From contig CANHRM010000004.1 in assembly GCA_947463725.1 (NCBI GenBank), positions 1 through 64,000 of the forward strand: a stretch of DNA of 64,000 nt. The letters run 5' to 3'. Positions 27,160 through 38,664 of this stretch are shown piece after piece (position 1 is the first letter of the stretch; every line of letters begins with the position of its first letter). Position numbers and translations under genes: made by a program. A model generated the notes under the pieces. The model saw nothing but the letters and a program-made list of their open reading frames with translations. It did no database searches and was not told where the DNA came from. The DNA comes from Actinomycetota bacterium. GTDB taxonomy: Bacteria; Actinomycetota; Actinomycetes; Nanopelagicales; Nanopelagicaceae.

Positions 27160-29592
27160 ATGATTAAAACGGAGAGCAAAACAATATTTAATAAGTTGCG
27201 AGCTGTAATCGTCGCAACCGTAATGGCAACAGCAGGACTTACGATGGTGAGTGCACCAGCTAATGCAGGTGCGACTTCTACGCCAATCAGCGTTACATAC
27301 GATGCTGGAGGTTCTTCTGGTACGGGGTATGTAAATCCTGCATCAAATGGAGCGGCAGATGCCGGATCTGCAACCGCACTGGTTGCAAATGGTTCCCCTG
27401 CGGGTGGTACCGGGAATTTTGGTTCTGTTTTTAAATGCGATTGGAATTGCTGGGATTACGGAAGATACGGCGGCGCATATATTTGGAAGAATAGTACGAA
27501 CCCTGATTTCTCATTAATGCCAACAGGGGCCGGTACAACCGGAACAACTATTTCCGTTAAGGCATACGCCACGGGCGCACAGGTTGGAAAGAAAGTAATG
27601 ATGCGGCTTGGGTTCGCAAATAATGAATACCCGAATCAAGTTCTATCTTCAAAAGCCACATTACTATCAGGTTGGAATACCTACAGTTTAACTGTGGCAC
27701 CGGACGTAAATGCTTCGCATAGATACTGGGCTGCTTACCTTGTATTTGATGAATATAACTGGACAGTTGGTGACGCAGGTGTGGTTTGGATTGGAGACAC
27801 GTCTACATATTATTTCGATAACATTAGTTTCCCTGATGCAGGAACTCAATCACCATCGACATGTACCGCAGCTAAGCCATGCTCAAGTCGAATTGATTGG
27901 GCAGGATCTACTGGCGTAAGTCAGGGATTCCACAACGTAAAAGCTGAAACTGATATTAGCGTTACGAATTCCTACTACGCAAAGGGTGTAGGTGTTTATC
28001 AGGCATACGCAAAAGCTGGATCAACATTTACGCTTAAATTCTTGGTAAAAGATGAAAATGGACAAATTCGCCCAGGTCTTGCCGTAGCGCTGCGTGCAAA
28101 CAAAGGCTACTCAGGCTCGACTGCTCATTGGATTATAAATGGCACAGCAGTTTCGCCAGCAGGTGTTAATGATGGCGGCATATTTTCAGGGACAACTGAT
28201 TCAAACGGCTATGTGTCTTTCACGGTCACAAATACTGACACTAATCCACAGCCTATTGCCGATCCAACTATTGAAGATACAGACACAAGTTCTTTCGGTA
28301 CATTCGCACTTCTGCAAGATAGTGGCGATACAACAGAGGCTCTCGACATAATTGAAATCCATGCTTATGGTTTGGGCTTCAAGATTGGAAATGACAGCTC
28401 TTATAACGCTGGCATCTCAAATGGATATCTAGCAGCTGACGGAAGTGCTGTACTACAAATTCCATTTATTAACTACAACAGTTCATTTAAGTACACTGTT
28501 AAATCATCAAAGGGCGAGGCTTACTTAGCTGGCAAGATGATTGTTGTTACTGGTGCAAAAGATGGCGAAGCCGTTACTGTAACAATAACAATGACTGATG
28601 GAGTAGAAACTGCAACCAAGACTTTTGGTGCTAAGTTCTCATCAACTCTTTCAATGAAGAGCCCAGCATCAATCTCATATGATCCAGTTAAAAAGACGGT
28701 CACATGTAATAACGCTTCTTATACAAAAACTCCAACTGATACTGCTTACTACCTATACCTAAATCGTGTATTAAAGGGTGGCAAAAAGTTCGGAACAACT
28801 ACTGGCCTACAGTGGATGTATCGTGGAGTTAACTTAAGTTCTGAAGGCGTTACAGCAACTTCTGCTACTTGGAACGTTCCTGCTTCATGGAACACAAGCA
28901 ACATCGCTCGTGTTTATTGTGAGACTCAGGCCTTTGCTGGCAATGATGAAGTTCGCAGCTTGTCTGCTGGCTTCACAATTCCACGTCTAGGTAAATATGT
29001 ACCTCGTTCAAGCACTCCTACAAAGTTGAAGCCAACTGCAGTAACAATGCGTTTGGTAGATCCAGCTTTAACCAAGGATGCTGCTGGTAAAGCGGTTAAC
29101 TACTTCGACTGGACTTATAACTCAGTAGAAGCTAACTGGGCTCAGTACTACGGCAAGAATCTTGCCTTCATCTATAAGTACGTTAACGTCGGCGCGACCA
29201 CTACGCTCAAGTGGAAGGTCACCGATTCTGATTCAGGATCAGCACTCGATAACTTCCCGGTTTCGCTGATCATCAACAAAAACTACGGTGGCATGCAAAA
29301 TGCGACATTTAGTTATGTTGTAAGTGGGGAAAAGAAGGTTGCTGCTGCTTCGCCTGCCAATAACGGCACTGGCGAGACAGTGATTGCAGGTATGACTGAT
29401 GATGAGGGTTATGTGACCTTCGTGATCACAAATACCAACACCGCAGCTCAGGCAGAGGCTAAGCCAGCTGCTCTGAATGCAATGCAGCCAGCAGGTGGAA
29501 CTGATCTACATTCACAGATCACACTTACCGCTGGATTGGCACAGACTAAGGAATCAATCGACTTGATTGAATTCCATATCGTTAAGCCATAA
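27160..29592 (+). CDS. Large exported protein with internal Ig-like/duplicated domains
   Basis: Signal peptide MIKTESK...APANA; repeated G-STFTLKFLV...GYVSFTVTNTDTN and GATTTLKWKV...GYVTFVITNTNTA blocks. Confidence 0.75.
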   Translation: MIKTESKTIFNKLRAVIVATVMATAGLTMVSAPANAGATSTPISVTYDAGGSSGTGYVNPASNGAADAGSATALVANGSPAGGTGNFGSVFKCDWNCWDYGRYGGAYIWKNSTNPDFSLMPTGAGTTGTTISVKAYATGAQVGKKVMMRLGFANNEYPNQVLSSKATLLSGWNTYSLTVAPDVNASHRYWAAYLVFDEYNWTVGDAGVVWIGDTSTYYFDNISFPDAGTQSPSTCTAAKPCSSRIDWAGSTGVSQGFHNVKAETDISVTNSYYAKGVGVYQAYAKAGSTFTLKFLVKDENGQIRPGLAVALRANKGYSGSTAHWIINGTAVSPAGVNDGGIFSGTTDSNGYVSFTVTNTDTNPQPIADPTIEDTDTSSFGTFALLQDSGDTTEALDIIEIHAYGLGFKIGNDSSYNAGISNGYLAADGSAVLQIPFINYNSSFKYTVKSSKGEAYLAGKMIVVTGAKDGEAVTVTITMTDGVETATKTFGAKFSSTLSMKSPASISYDPVKKTVTCNNASYTKTPTDTAYYLYLNRVLKGGKKFGTTTGLQWMYRGVNLSSEGVTATSATWNVPASWNTSNIARVYCETQAFAGNDEVRSLSAGFTIPRLGKYVPRSSTPTKLKPTAVTMRLVDPALTKDAAGKAVNYFDWTYNSVEANWAQYYGKNLAFIYKYVNVGATTTLKWKVTDSDSGSALDNFPVSLIINKNYGGMQNATFSYVVSGEKKVAAASPANNGTGETVIAGMTDDEGYVTFVITNTNTAAQAEAKPAALNAMQPAGGTDLHSQITLTAGLAQTKESIDLIEFHIVKP

Positions 29593-29616
29593 CTGAAATA
29601 ACTCAGTAAGAACTGG

Positions 29617-29655
29617 GCCCGGTGGGACGCAAAAGCGTTCCGCCGGGCTTTTTCT
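29617..29655 (+). terminator. Intrinsic terminator
   Basis: GCCCGGTGGGACGC-AAAA-GCGTTCCGCCGGGC-TTTTTC. Confidence 0.9.
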
Positions 29656-29698
29656 TTTTGGTTATTAGGAAAATGAGATTTAGGTCTAACATTTAAGT

Positions 29699-30769
29699 AT
29701 GACCAACTTATTTGATCCCATCACCCTTCGTGGCTTAACAATTAAGAACCGAGTTTGGGTAAGTCCGATGTGTCAGTACTCAGCAATCGATGGCGTCGTT
29801 GGTGATTGGCATATGGCGCACTTAGGTGCACTCGCAACTGGTGAAGCCGGATTAATTATGGTCGAAGCAACTGGCGTAGTTCCTGAAGGTCGCATTTCAA
29901 TTGCTTGTCCTGGAATCTATAACGAGAAACAGATTGATGCGTTTAAGAAAATTATTAAATTTGCTCATTCGCAAGGAGCGGCAATTGGTATTCAGCTAGC
30001 TCACGCCGGGCGCAAGGGATCAACTATGCGACCAAGTGATGATCATTTGATGGCAACGCCTGCTGAAGGTGGTTGGACAACTTCTTCGGCATCTGCCCAG
30101 GCTTATCACGGTATGCCAGAGCCACATGCACTTAGCGTTGCGCAGATTCATCAGCTAGTTAAAGATTTTGCGCAAGCGGCTAAGAATGCGATTTCGGCAG
30201 GTTTTGATTTAGTTGAAATTCATGCCGCTCATGGATATTTATTGCATCAGTTCTATTCACCTTTATCTAACCTGCGCACTGATGAATACGGTGGTTCATA
30301 TGAGAACCGAGTTAGATTCTTAATCGAAGTTGCAACGGCAGTCCGCCATGCGATTCCAGAATCAACTCCCCTATTCATTCGCATATCAGCTAGCGACTGG
30401 ACCGATGAGGGTTGGCAGATCGTTGACTCGGTTGAACTTTGTAAGCAGTTAAAGGAAATAGGCGTTGACTTAATTGATGTCTCATCGGGTGGCAACTTAC
30501 ATAACGCGCCAATTAAGCCAGTTCCGGGCTATCAAGTGCCATTTGCTCAAGCGATTAAAGTTGAATCTGATATCGCAGTTGCAGCTGTTGGCGCTATTAC
30601 TGACCCACATCAAGCACAGGAATTCATTAACTCAAATAAAGCAGATGCCGTTTTCCTAGCGCGAGCGATGATTAGAAATCCTCGTTGGGCAATGGCTGCT
30701 GCCGAAGAGCTTAAGGAAATGATTGATTGGCCAGCTCAGCTAGAGCGTGGCCGAACCTATCGAGGTTAA
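29699..30769 (+). CDS. Old yellow enzyme family NADH:flavin oxidoreductase (YqjM-like)
   Basis: LFDPITLRGLTIKNRVWVSPMCQYSA, HAAHGYLLHQFYSPLSNLRTDEYGGSYENR. Confidence 0.94.
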   Translation: MTNLFDPITLRGLTIKNRVWVSPMCQYSAIDGVVGDWHMAHLGALATGEAGLIMVEATGVVPEGRISIACPGIYNEKQIDAFKKIIKFAHSQGAAIGIQLAHAGRKGSTMRPSDDHLMATPAEGGWTTSSASAQAYHGMPEPHALSVAQIHQLVKDFAQAAKNAISAGFDLVEIHAAHGYLLHQFYSPLSNLRTDEYGGSYENRVRFLIEVATAVRHAIPESTPLFIRISASDWTDEGWQIVDSVELCKQLKEIGVDLIDVSSGGNLHNAPIKPVPGYQVPFAQAIKVESDIAVAAVGAITDPHQAQEFINSNKADAVFLARAMIRNPRWAMAAAEELKEMIDWPAQLERGRTYRG

Positions 30770-30779
30770 GTTTTTAGTT

Positions 30780-31300
30780 TTAAGAAACTGAAATAACGTC
30801 TACGACGAAAATCAAAGTTTCATTTGGACCAATTGGCCCGCCACCGGCTGCGCCATAACCAAGCTCTGCTGGAATAACTAGCAAACGACGTCCGCCCTCT
30901 TTCATTCCTGGAATACCTTGCTGCCAGCCAACGATTACGCCTGACAATGGAAACGTTGCAGGAGTTCCGCCATCCCATGATGATTCAACAACTTGACCAG
31001 TTGACCAAGCCATTAGTGTGTAATGAACTGTCAAAGTTGATGTTGCGACTGCTTCTTTGCCAGTACCAACAATAATGTCGTTAGTTACTAGCGTTGATGG
31101 TGCTGTGCCTTGAGGGGCACCGATTACTGGCTTGCTGCCAGCTTCACCGGAAACTGTTGGGTTGGTTGCAGTCGATTTAGTTTCGGTCGATTTAGTCTCT
31201 ACTGATTCATTTGACACTGATTTAGCTCCACATCCGGTAAGTGTTGAAATAGTTAGCAAGATTGAAAGAGAAATCAATGTGGCCTTCTTAGTGCGAGTCA

Positions 31301-31301
<1 letters not shown>
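30780..31301 (-). CDS. FKBP-type peptidyl-prolyl isomerase, lipoprotein
   Basis: Lipobox LTGCG; VHYTLMAWSTGQVVESSW, GWQQGIPGMKEGGRRLLVIPAELGYG. Confidence 0.92.
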
Positions 31302-32641
<1,340 letters not shown>

Positions 32642-32702
32642 TTAACGGATAGAGCCACTTCCTTGATCCGGTGCGAAGTATCCTTGAATTAACCAGTTAG
32701 AA

Positions 32703-33101
32703 ATGAGTATGAAAATGAGCGCAATCTCGAGAATAAATCGCAAGATCGCCGAGGGCATAACCCGTGGAGTCAGCACAATGTGGTGTGCCTATATCTTCGC
32801 AGCCATTGCATTAATTTCATTGCCAAATGCACTGAAATCGCATGACACAATAATTATTATTTCTTGGGTTGCTCAAACATTTCTGCAGTTGGTTCTGCTC
32901 TCGATAATTATGGTCGGCCAAAGTGTTCAATCTGAAAGCGTTGCCTTACAAATAGCCGAGACTCATGTTGCTGCTCTAGGCGAATTTGAATTAGCCAAAG
33001 AAGCACGAGCAACCGCAGCCGAAGAGTTGGCTGAATTGAAAGTTATCTCGAGTGAGATTCACCGAATTTTGCAAGATGTTGAGGCCAAAATAGCCAAGTA
33101 G
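32703..33101 (+). CDS. Small two-TM membrane protein with coiled-coil tail
   Basis: Two hydrophobic segments then EAR-rich helix; possible start at the internal Met at 32715. Confidence 0.55.
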   Translation: MSMKMSAISRINRKIAEGITRGVSTMWCAYIFAAIALISLPNALKSHDTIIIISWVAQTFLQLVLLSIIMVGQSVQSESVALQIAETHVAALGEFELAKEARATAAEELAELKVISSEIHRILQDVEAKIAK

Positions 33102-33198
33102 TTAAATTTCAAGAATCGTTATAAAGCTGAGATTAAGCACCCGCGTTACATTTACTCCTTGCTTTGATGGCGCTCCGGCCAAAAGTTAGGTTTAGCCC

Positions 33199-34803
33199 AT
33201 GACTTCGCCCAGTGCCACCGAGAGCAAATGGTGGCAAGAGGCTGTTATTTATCAGATCTACCCTCGCTCATTCTTTGACAGTAATGGTGATGGCGATGGC
33301 GATTTGCCTGGCATCACTCAAAAACTTGAATATGTAGCCAACCTTGGCGTTGATGCAATTTGGTTGAGCCCGTTCTATACCTCACCTAATAAAGACGGTG
33401 GCTATGACGTTGCTGATCCGCGCGATGTTGATCCTCGCTTTGGAAATTTAGCTGATGCAAAATTAATGATAAATAAAGCTCACGATCTCGGCTTAAAAGT
33501 CTTGGTCGATATCGTGCCTAATCATTTTTCATCAGAACATGAATGGTTTAAGGCTGCGATAATTGCTGGTCCGGGTTCGAAGGAACGTAAACGTTTTCAT
33601 TTCTATGATGCCAAAGCTGATGGAACTCCCCCAAATAACTGGATTTCACTTTTTGGTGGACCAGCTTGGACCCAAGTAGCTGATGGGCAGTATTACTTAC
33701 ATTTATTTGATTCATCACAGCCTGATTTAAATTGGGAGAATCCCGAAGTAGACGCAGACTTCAAAGAAACCATTTCTTTCTGGGTGAAGATGGGCGCCGA
33801 TGGTTTTCGTATCGATGTCGCACACGGGCTAGCTAAAGAAAATATCCTCACCGATCATCATGACCCTAAGGGCTTATCTGATGCACTTCGTATCGATGTT
33901 GATATGGAAATTAGTAAGCGTGAGGCTTTGCTAGCTTCAGTCCCCTTCTTTGATCGAGCCGGAGTTCATGAGATCTATCGAAGTTGGCGTAAACATTTTG
34001 ATTCCTTCGATAAGCCAGTAATGGCAGTTGCCGAAGCGTGGGTTCATCCCCCAATAAATGGCGTAGCTTACGTGCGCCCTGATGAGTTACATCAGATATT
34101 TAATTTTGATTTATTAATCGCACCGTTTGACGCAAAGACCTTATTTAAACTTATCAATAACACCCAAGAAATGCTAAAGGATGTTGGTGCCTACCCAACA
34201 TGGGCAATTAGTAATCATGATTCACCGCGTGCCGCTTCCCGACTTGGGGCTGAAGAAGCTCGCGCGTTGGCACTATTCCTCTTTGGTTTGCCCGGTTCTT
34301 GTTATGTATACAACGGTCAAGAACTCGGGTTACCTGATGCCGAGTTGGCCGATAGCGATCGTCAAGATCCTTCTTTCGTTAGAACTAATGGTGAAACAAA
34401 AGGACGCGATGGTGCACGTGTGCCGATGCCTTGGTCTGGTCAAGTAACTCCATTTGGTTTCACATCTGGAAAACCATGGTTGCCGCTGCCAACTAATTGG
34501 AATGAACTAACGGTCGAAATTCAAAGTGTGAATTCTGATAGTTCACTGTCACTGTATAAGAGCGCACTTTCACAACGAGCCAAACTTTTCAGTGGCGTAC
34601 ATGATTTCTCATGGGATACCAGCAAAATTGATGAGGGAATTCTGGGGTTTGCTCGGAATGGAACTCAGGTTTATTTAAATTCTGGCCGTTCGCCTATAAA
34701 AATAGCTGCCGACCAAGTGATTCTGGTTTCAAGCGGTTCTAAAACCTTAGAAAATGGTGAGGTAGAACTCATGCCTGGGCGTGCCATCTGGTTCACGAAG
34801 TAA
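33199..34803 (+). CDS. GH13 alpha-glucosidase / alpha-amylase family
   Basis: WWQEAVIYQIYPRSFFDSNGDG, DGFRIDVAHG, AISNHDSPR. Confidence 0.94.
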   Translation: MTSPSATESKWWQEAVIYQIYPRSFFDSNGDGDGDLPGITQKLEYVANLGVDAIWLSPFYTSPNKDGGYDVADPRDVDPRFGNLADAKLMINKAHDLGLKVLVDIVPNHFSSEHEWFKAAIIAGPGSKERKRFHFYDAKADGTPPNNWISLFGGPAWTQVADGQYYLHLFDSSQPDLNWENPEVDADFKETISFWVKMGADGFRIDVAHGLAKENILTDHHDPKGLSDALRIDVDMEISKREALLASVPFFDRAGVHEIYRSWRKHFDSFDKPVMAVAEAWVHPPINGVAYVRPDELHQIFNFDLLIAPFDAKTLFKLINNTQEMLKDVGAYPTWAISNHDSPRAASRLGAEEARALALFLFGLPGSCYVYNGQELGLPDAELADSDRQDPSFVRTNGETKGRDGARVPMPWSGQVTPFGFTSGKPWLPLPTNWNELTVEIQSVNSDSSLSLYKSALSQRAKLFSGVHDFSWDTSKIDEGILGFARNGTQVYLNSGRSPIKIAADQVILVSSGSKTLENGEVELMPGRAIWFTK

Positions 34804-34833
34804 GTAATCCCAAGGTGTGGAAAGATTCCCGCC

Positions 34834-35736
34834 ATGATTAGTAACCTGGAATGGCTTGTTACCGTACTAGCTCTTAGTGCGGTGATCCTCTTTGATTTAA
34901 CTCTGGCAGTCCTTCGCCGACATAAAGAGACTTCCATCAAAGAGGCAACAGTTTGGACTCTTATTTATGTTGGCTTAGCAATTCTTTTCGGTTTATTTCT
35001 ACCAAACTGGGCATCAAAGAGTGCAAGTGAAGAATTCTTCGCTGGCTGGCTCACTGAATATTCACTCTCGGTTGATAACATCTTTATCTTTGTGATTATC
35101 TTGGCGAAGTTAAAAATCGAGAAAGAGAAACAACAACTAGCGCTGCTTTATGGCATTTTGATTGCCATTGTTTTGAGAGTCATTCTGATTTCAATCGGTG
35201 CAGCGGTAATCGCTAAATTTGCTTGGGTCTTCTTCATCTTTGGTGCTTTCTTGCTCTATACCGCTTGGCATCTATTTACTGAGAACAATGAAGAAAAAGA
35301 ATGGAAAGAGAATAAGTTAATCACCAAGCTTCGGAACCGCGGGGCTAGTTCATTTACTATCGCTCTTGTTGCACTCGGTGTCACAGATTTGATCTTCGCC
35401 CTTGATTCCATTCCAGCCATATTTGGCTTAACCCAGAATGTGTATGTAGTTATTACAGCTAATATTTTTGCTTTAATGGGTCTGCGTCAGCTTTATTTCT
35501 TGATCGGTGGCTTGATGTCACGCCTTATCTACTTAGGAAAAGGTTTGGCAATCATCTTGGCCTTTATTGGGGTCAAATTGTTATTTGAGGCTTTTCATGG
35601 CATCTCTGTTCACGAAATAGCGAGTGTTAAGATCCCTCACATAAGTATTGCCGTTAGCCTTTCGGTTATCGTCACAACTCTCGTTTTAACTACCGTGCTG
35701 AGCTTGGTTGCTTCCAGCAAGAAAAAAGGTAATTAG
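34834..35736 (+). CDS. TerC family integral membrane protein (copy 1)
   Basis: EFFAGWLTEYSLSVDNIFIFVIIL, FALDSIPAIFGLTQN. Confidence 0.93.
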   Translation: MISNLEWLVTVLALSAVILFDLTLAVLRRHKETSIKEATVWTLIYVGLAILFGLFLPNWASKSASEEFFAGWLTEYSLSVDNIFIFVIILAKLKIEKEKQQLALLYGILIAIVLRVILISIGAAVIAKFAWVFFIFGAFLLYTAWHLFTENNEEKEWKENKLITKLRNRGASSFTIALVALGVTDLIFALDSIPAIFGLTQNVYVVITANIFALMGLRQLYFLIGGLMSRLIYLGKGLAIILAFIGVKLLFEAFHGISVHEIASVKIPHISIAVSLSVIVTTLVLTTVLSLVASSKKKGN

Positions 35737-36648
35737 TTGCTATCAACTGCTGATTGGGTCTTAACGATTGGTTTCTTGCTCTTAATTGTTGGACTTGATC
35801 TAGGAGTAGCAATTTGGCGCCGGCATAAAGAGACTTCAATGCTGGAAGCATCAATCTGGACCGGTGTTTATCTCTCCATGGCTCTGGTATTTGGTGCACT
35901 TTTGCCTCACTGGGCTTCATCACAAGGTCAAAAGGAATTCTTTGCTGGTTGGCTAACTGAATACGCGCTATCAGTAGATAACATATTTGTGTTCATCATA
36001 ATTTTGGCTGCTCTTCGCATTGAGAAAAACAAGCAGCAACTAGTTCTCCTACTTGGTATTTTGTTAACAATCGCAATTCGCGGCTTATTAATTCCGCTGG
36101 GCGCGGCCCTGATTTCAAAATTCTCGAGTATTTTCTTCCTCTTCGGAGCTTTCTTGATTTATACCGCTTACAAGCTAGCAAAAGAGAGCGATGCCGAAGA
36201 GGATGAATGGAAAGAGGGCAAAGTTGTCAAGGCTCTTAAAAAACGAGGCGTCGGCACTTTTGCGATTGCCTTAGTTTCTCTCGGCTTAACTAATTTAGTT
36301 TTCTCGCTAGATTCGATTCCTGCTATTTTCGGTCTGACTAAAGATCCCTACATCGTGACAACTGCAAATGTTTTCGCATTGATGGGTCTACGCCAACTTT
36401 ACTTCTTACTTGAAGGCTTGCTTACGAGATTGGTATTCCTATCTAAAGGTTTATCAATCATCTTGGGTTTTATCGGTATAAAGATGATCTTCGAAGCACT
36501 TCATGGAATTGATATCGATCAGGTATTAGGGGTTCATATTCCAGAAATCTCACTAGAAGTTAGCTTGGGCACGATTATTGGAATCTTGATAATTACAACG
36601 GTAGCCAGCCTTACCGCTACCCGAAATGATGGCTCAGAGATTCTTTAA
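35737..36648 (+). CDS. TerC family integral membrane protein (copy 2)
   Basis: EFFAGWLTEYALSVDNIFVFIIIL, FSLDSIPAIFGLTKD; TTG start directly after copy 1 stop. Confidence 0.92.
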   Translation: MLSTADWVLTIGFLLLIVGLDLGVAIWRRHKETSMLEASIWTGVYLSMALVFGALLPHWASSQGQKEFFAGWLTEYALSVDNIFVFIIILAALRIEKNKQQLVLLLGILLTIAIRGLLIPLGAALISKFSSIFFLFGAFLIYTAYKLAKESDAEEDEWKEGKVVKALKKRGVGTFAIALVSLGLTNLVFSLDSIPAIFGLTKDPYIVTTANVFALMGLRQLYFLLEGLLTRLVFLSKGLSIILGFIGIKMIFEALHGIDIDQVLGVHIPEISLEVSLGTIIGILIITTVASLTATRNDGSEIL

Positions 36649-36984
36649 ATCTACTGCTCTATCTCGCAAGGTGTCACGGCCATGCTCTTTGGCTCGTTCG
36701 TGAACTTTACGAATTTGTAGTTCAAAGTTTTCGATTGCCTTATCAAATGCGGCAACACCATTGAATTCAGCAGCTTCGGCACGCAATAACGGGCCAGCGC
36801 CACGTGAAGTTATGACTACTTTATGGTCGTGTTTGCCTTGACGCGGATTTTTTTCTTCGATTACTTCAACTTCAACACGATCAATTTTTACATTAAATCT
36901 TGATAACGCTTTCAGTTTCTCGTTCACAATTCCTTTGAAATCTTCGGCTACCTGGGCATTTCTCAACTGAATGATAATTTCCAT
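36634..36984 (-). CDS. Ribosome hibernation/RaiA-like factor (short form)
   Basis: MEIIIQLRNAQVAEDFKGIVNEKLKALSRF ... FDKAIENFELQIRKVHERAKEH. Confidence 0.82.
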   Translation of the reverse strand: MEIIIQLRNAQVAEDFKGIVNEKLKALSRFNVKIDRVEVEVIEEKNPRQGKHDHKVVITSRGAGPLLRAEAAEFNGVAAFDKAIENFELQIRKVHERAKEHGRDTLRDRAVDLKNL

Positions 36985-37022
36985 GTATCTACTGTGGCAC
37001 TAGTTGGTGCTCATGGGAAGCA

Positions 37023-37403
37023 CTAAAGCGGCAATACAAATGTGGCGAGCGTTAACCCTAGAGCAAGCAAAGTTGATTGTGCCAAAATGGTAAGCGCTGT
37101 TTTGCGATCTGCTTTCTTAGCAACCGGATCTGAAACTCTAGAAATCTGTCCTAGTCCCCCGAAATTAAAAGTCCCTAGGAATCCATAAGCTAAGCAAAAT
37201 TTCTTACGCGATTGGATAAATCCAATTGAAAATACAAACAGTGGAATGAAAAGTGAAAATCGCGCACTGCGCGTGGCATCGGAACTTAATAGTCCGATTA
37301 GAGATGCAGCAGAGATTGCTGCTCCTGCGAAGGCCACAACCTGACGGCGGCGAATTTCACCTTTACCAATGTTGCAACTACCGGGAATATATTCCTGGCT
37401 CAA
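37023..37403 (-). CDS. Small membrane protein of unknown function
   Basis: Three hydrophobic segments; TTG start. Confidence 0.55.
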   Translation of the reverse strand: MSQEYIPGSCNIGKGEIRRRQVVAFAGAAISAASLIGLLSSDATRSARFSLFIPLFVFSIGFIQSRKKFCLAYGFLGTFNFGGLGQISRVSDPVAKKADRKTALTILAQSTLLALGLTLATFVLPL

Positions 37404-37553
37404 TTAAGCTTCTTCTAATTCTTCTTCGTCAATCCAAGCATCGACTTGGGTCTCATCTTGCTTATCTACCCAAGCAAGGAATGACCCAACGGCACGAAAA
37501 GCCAACAGAGCTACGCCGACAACTGCGACGAACCGCTTGATTGCTTTAAACAT
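37404..37553 (-). CDS. 49-aa membrane microprotein absent from the ORF track
   Basis: Manual translation: MFKAIKRFVAVVGVALLAFRAVGSFLAWVDKQDETQVDAWIDEEELEEA; stop abuts the next gene. Confidence 0.6.
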   Translation of the reverse strand: MFKAIKRFVAVVGVALLAFRAVGSFLAWVDKQDETQVDAWIDEEELEEA

Positions 37554-37575
37554 AAGTTAAAAATACTCCAAAAAG

Positions 37576-38643
37576 TTAAATTTTGTCTAATGAAGCCGTG
37601 ATGTCATCCCATAAATCATCAACATCTTCACAGCCAACCGAGAATCGGATCAAAGATTCGGAGATCTTATGGCTCTCGGTAGCCCAACGACGTCGCCGTT
37701 CCCACATTGATTCAATGCCACCGAGGCTAGTTGTGTTTGTAATGATCTTTGAGCTCTGGGTAACTAGATCAGTGCCAGCAGCATCGCAAGTTAACTCGAA
37801 TGAAATCATGCCTCCGAACCCGGGATAGCGCACTTTGCTCACCTTGGCATGACCGGCCAAGCGCTTGGAAAGTTCCTTGGCATTAGCCTCGGCGGCCCGG
37901 AAACGCAGTGGGAATGTGCGGATACCGCGAAGTGCTAACCAAACTTCAAATGGCCCTGCAATCGCGCCACTTAATTTACGGACATCTGCCAATCGCTTGT
38001 AAAGGGCAGAATCGTTTGTCGAAACTGAACCTAAAATTATGTCGCTATGACCAGCAAAGTATTTAGTTACCGAATGCATCACAAAATCTGCGCCAAATTC
38101 CAAAGGCTTCTGCGTTAAAGGTGTGGCCAAAGTGTTATCAACGGCAACGCCAACTCCTAATTTCTTAGCACCAGCAATAATTGTTTTAATATCAACATTT
38201 TCTAGCGCTGGATTCGTTGGCGTTTCTAACCAGAGTAGCGCTGCTCCTTTTGCCGCTTCTAATACTGCGGCAGTATTTGTTGCTTCAACAAATCGAACTT
38301 CAAGTCGACCACTTTCGTGGTAACCCTTTAAGAGCACAGCTATACCTTGATAGCCCTCATCGGAGACAACAACGGGCGCTCCGATTGGAAGCAAATTAAA
38401 AATTGCACTTGCGGCAGCTTGGCCAGAAGCGAAAACTAAAGTTTCTCCGCCTTCAAGCGCGCTGATCGCAGTTTCAAGAGAAGTCCAAGTTTCATTTCCG
38501 TAACGGCCATAACCAATTGGCCCACCGGCGTGAAAAGTTGAGTTCAGTGCGATGGGGGTATTTAGTTCACCATCTGGTTCGGGTACTGGCCGACCAGCGC
38601 TAATCGCAAGTGTTTCTGGCTTTAACTTTTTATCAGAACTCAT
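37576..38643 (-). CDS. metB: Cystathionine gamma-synthase / Cys-Met metabolism PLP enzyme
   Basis: TPIALNSTFHAGGPIGYGRYGNETWTSLE, DNTLATPLTQKPLEFGADFVMHSVTKYFAGHSD. Confidence 0.88.
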   Translation of the reverse strand: MSSDKKLKPETLAISAGRPVPEPDGELNTPIALNSTFHAGGPIGYGRYGNETWTSLETAISALEGGETLVFASGQAAASAIFNLLPIGAPVVVSDEGYQGIAVLLKGYHESGRLEVRFVEATNTAAVLEAAKGAALLWLETPTNPALENVDIKTIIAGAKKLGVGVAVDNTLATPLTQKPLEFGADFVMHSVTKYFAGHSDIILGSVSTNDSALYKRLADVRKLSGAIAGPFEVWLALRGIRTFPLRFRAAEANAKELSKRLAGHAKVSKVRYPGFGGMISFELTCDAAGTDLVTQSSKIITNTTSLGGIESMWERRRRWATESHKISESLIRFSVGCEDVDDLWDDITASLDKI

Positions 38644-38664
38644 AGCTGAAAGCCTATTACGTTT

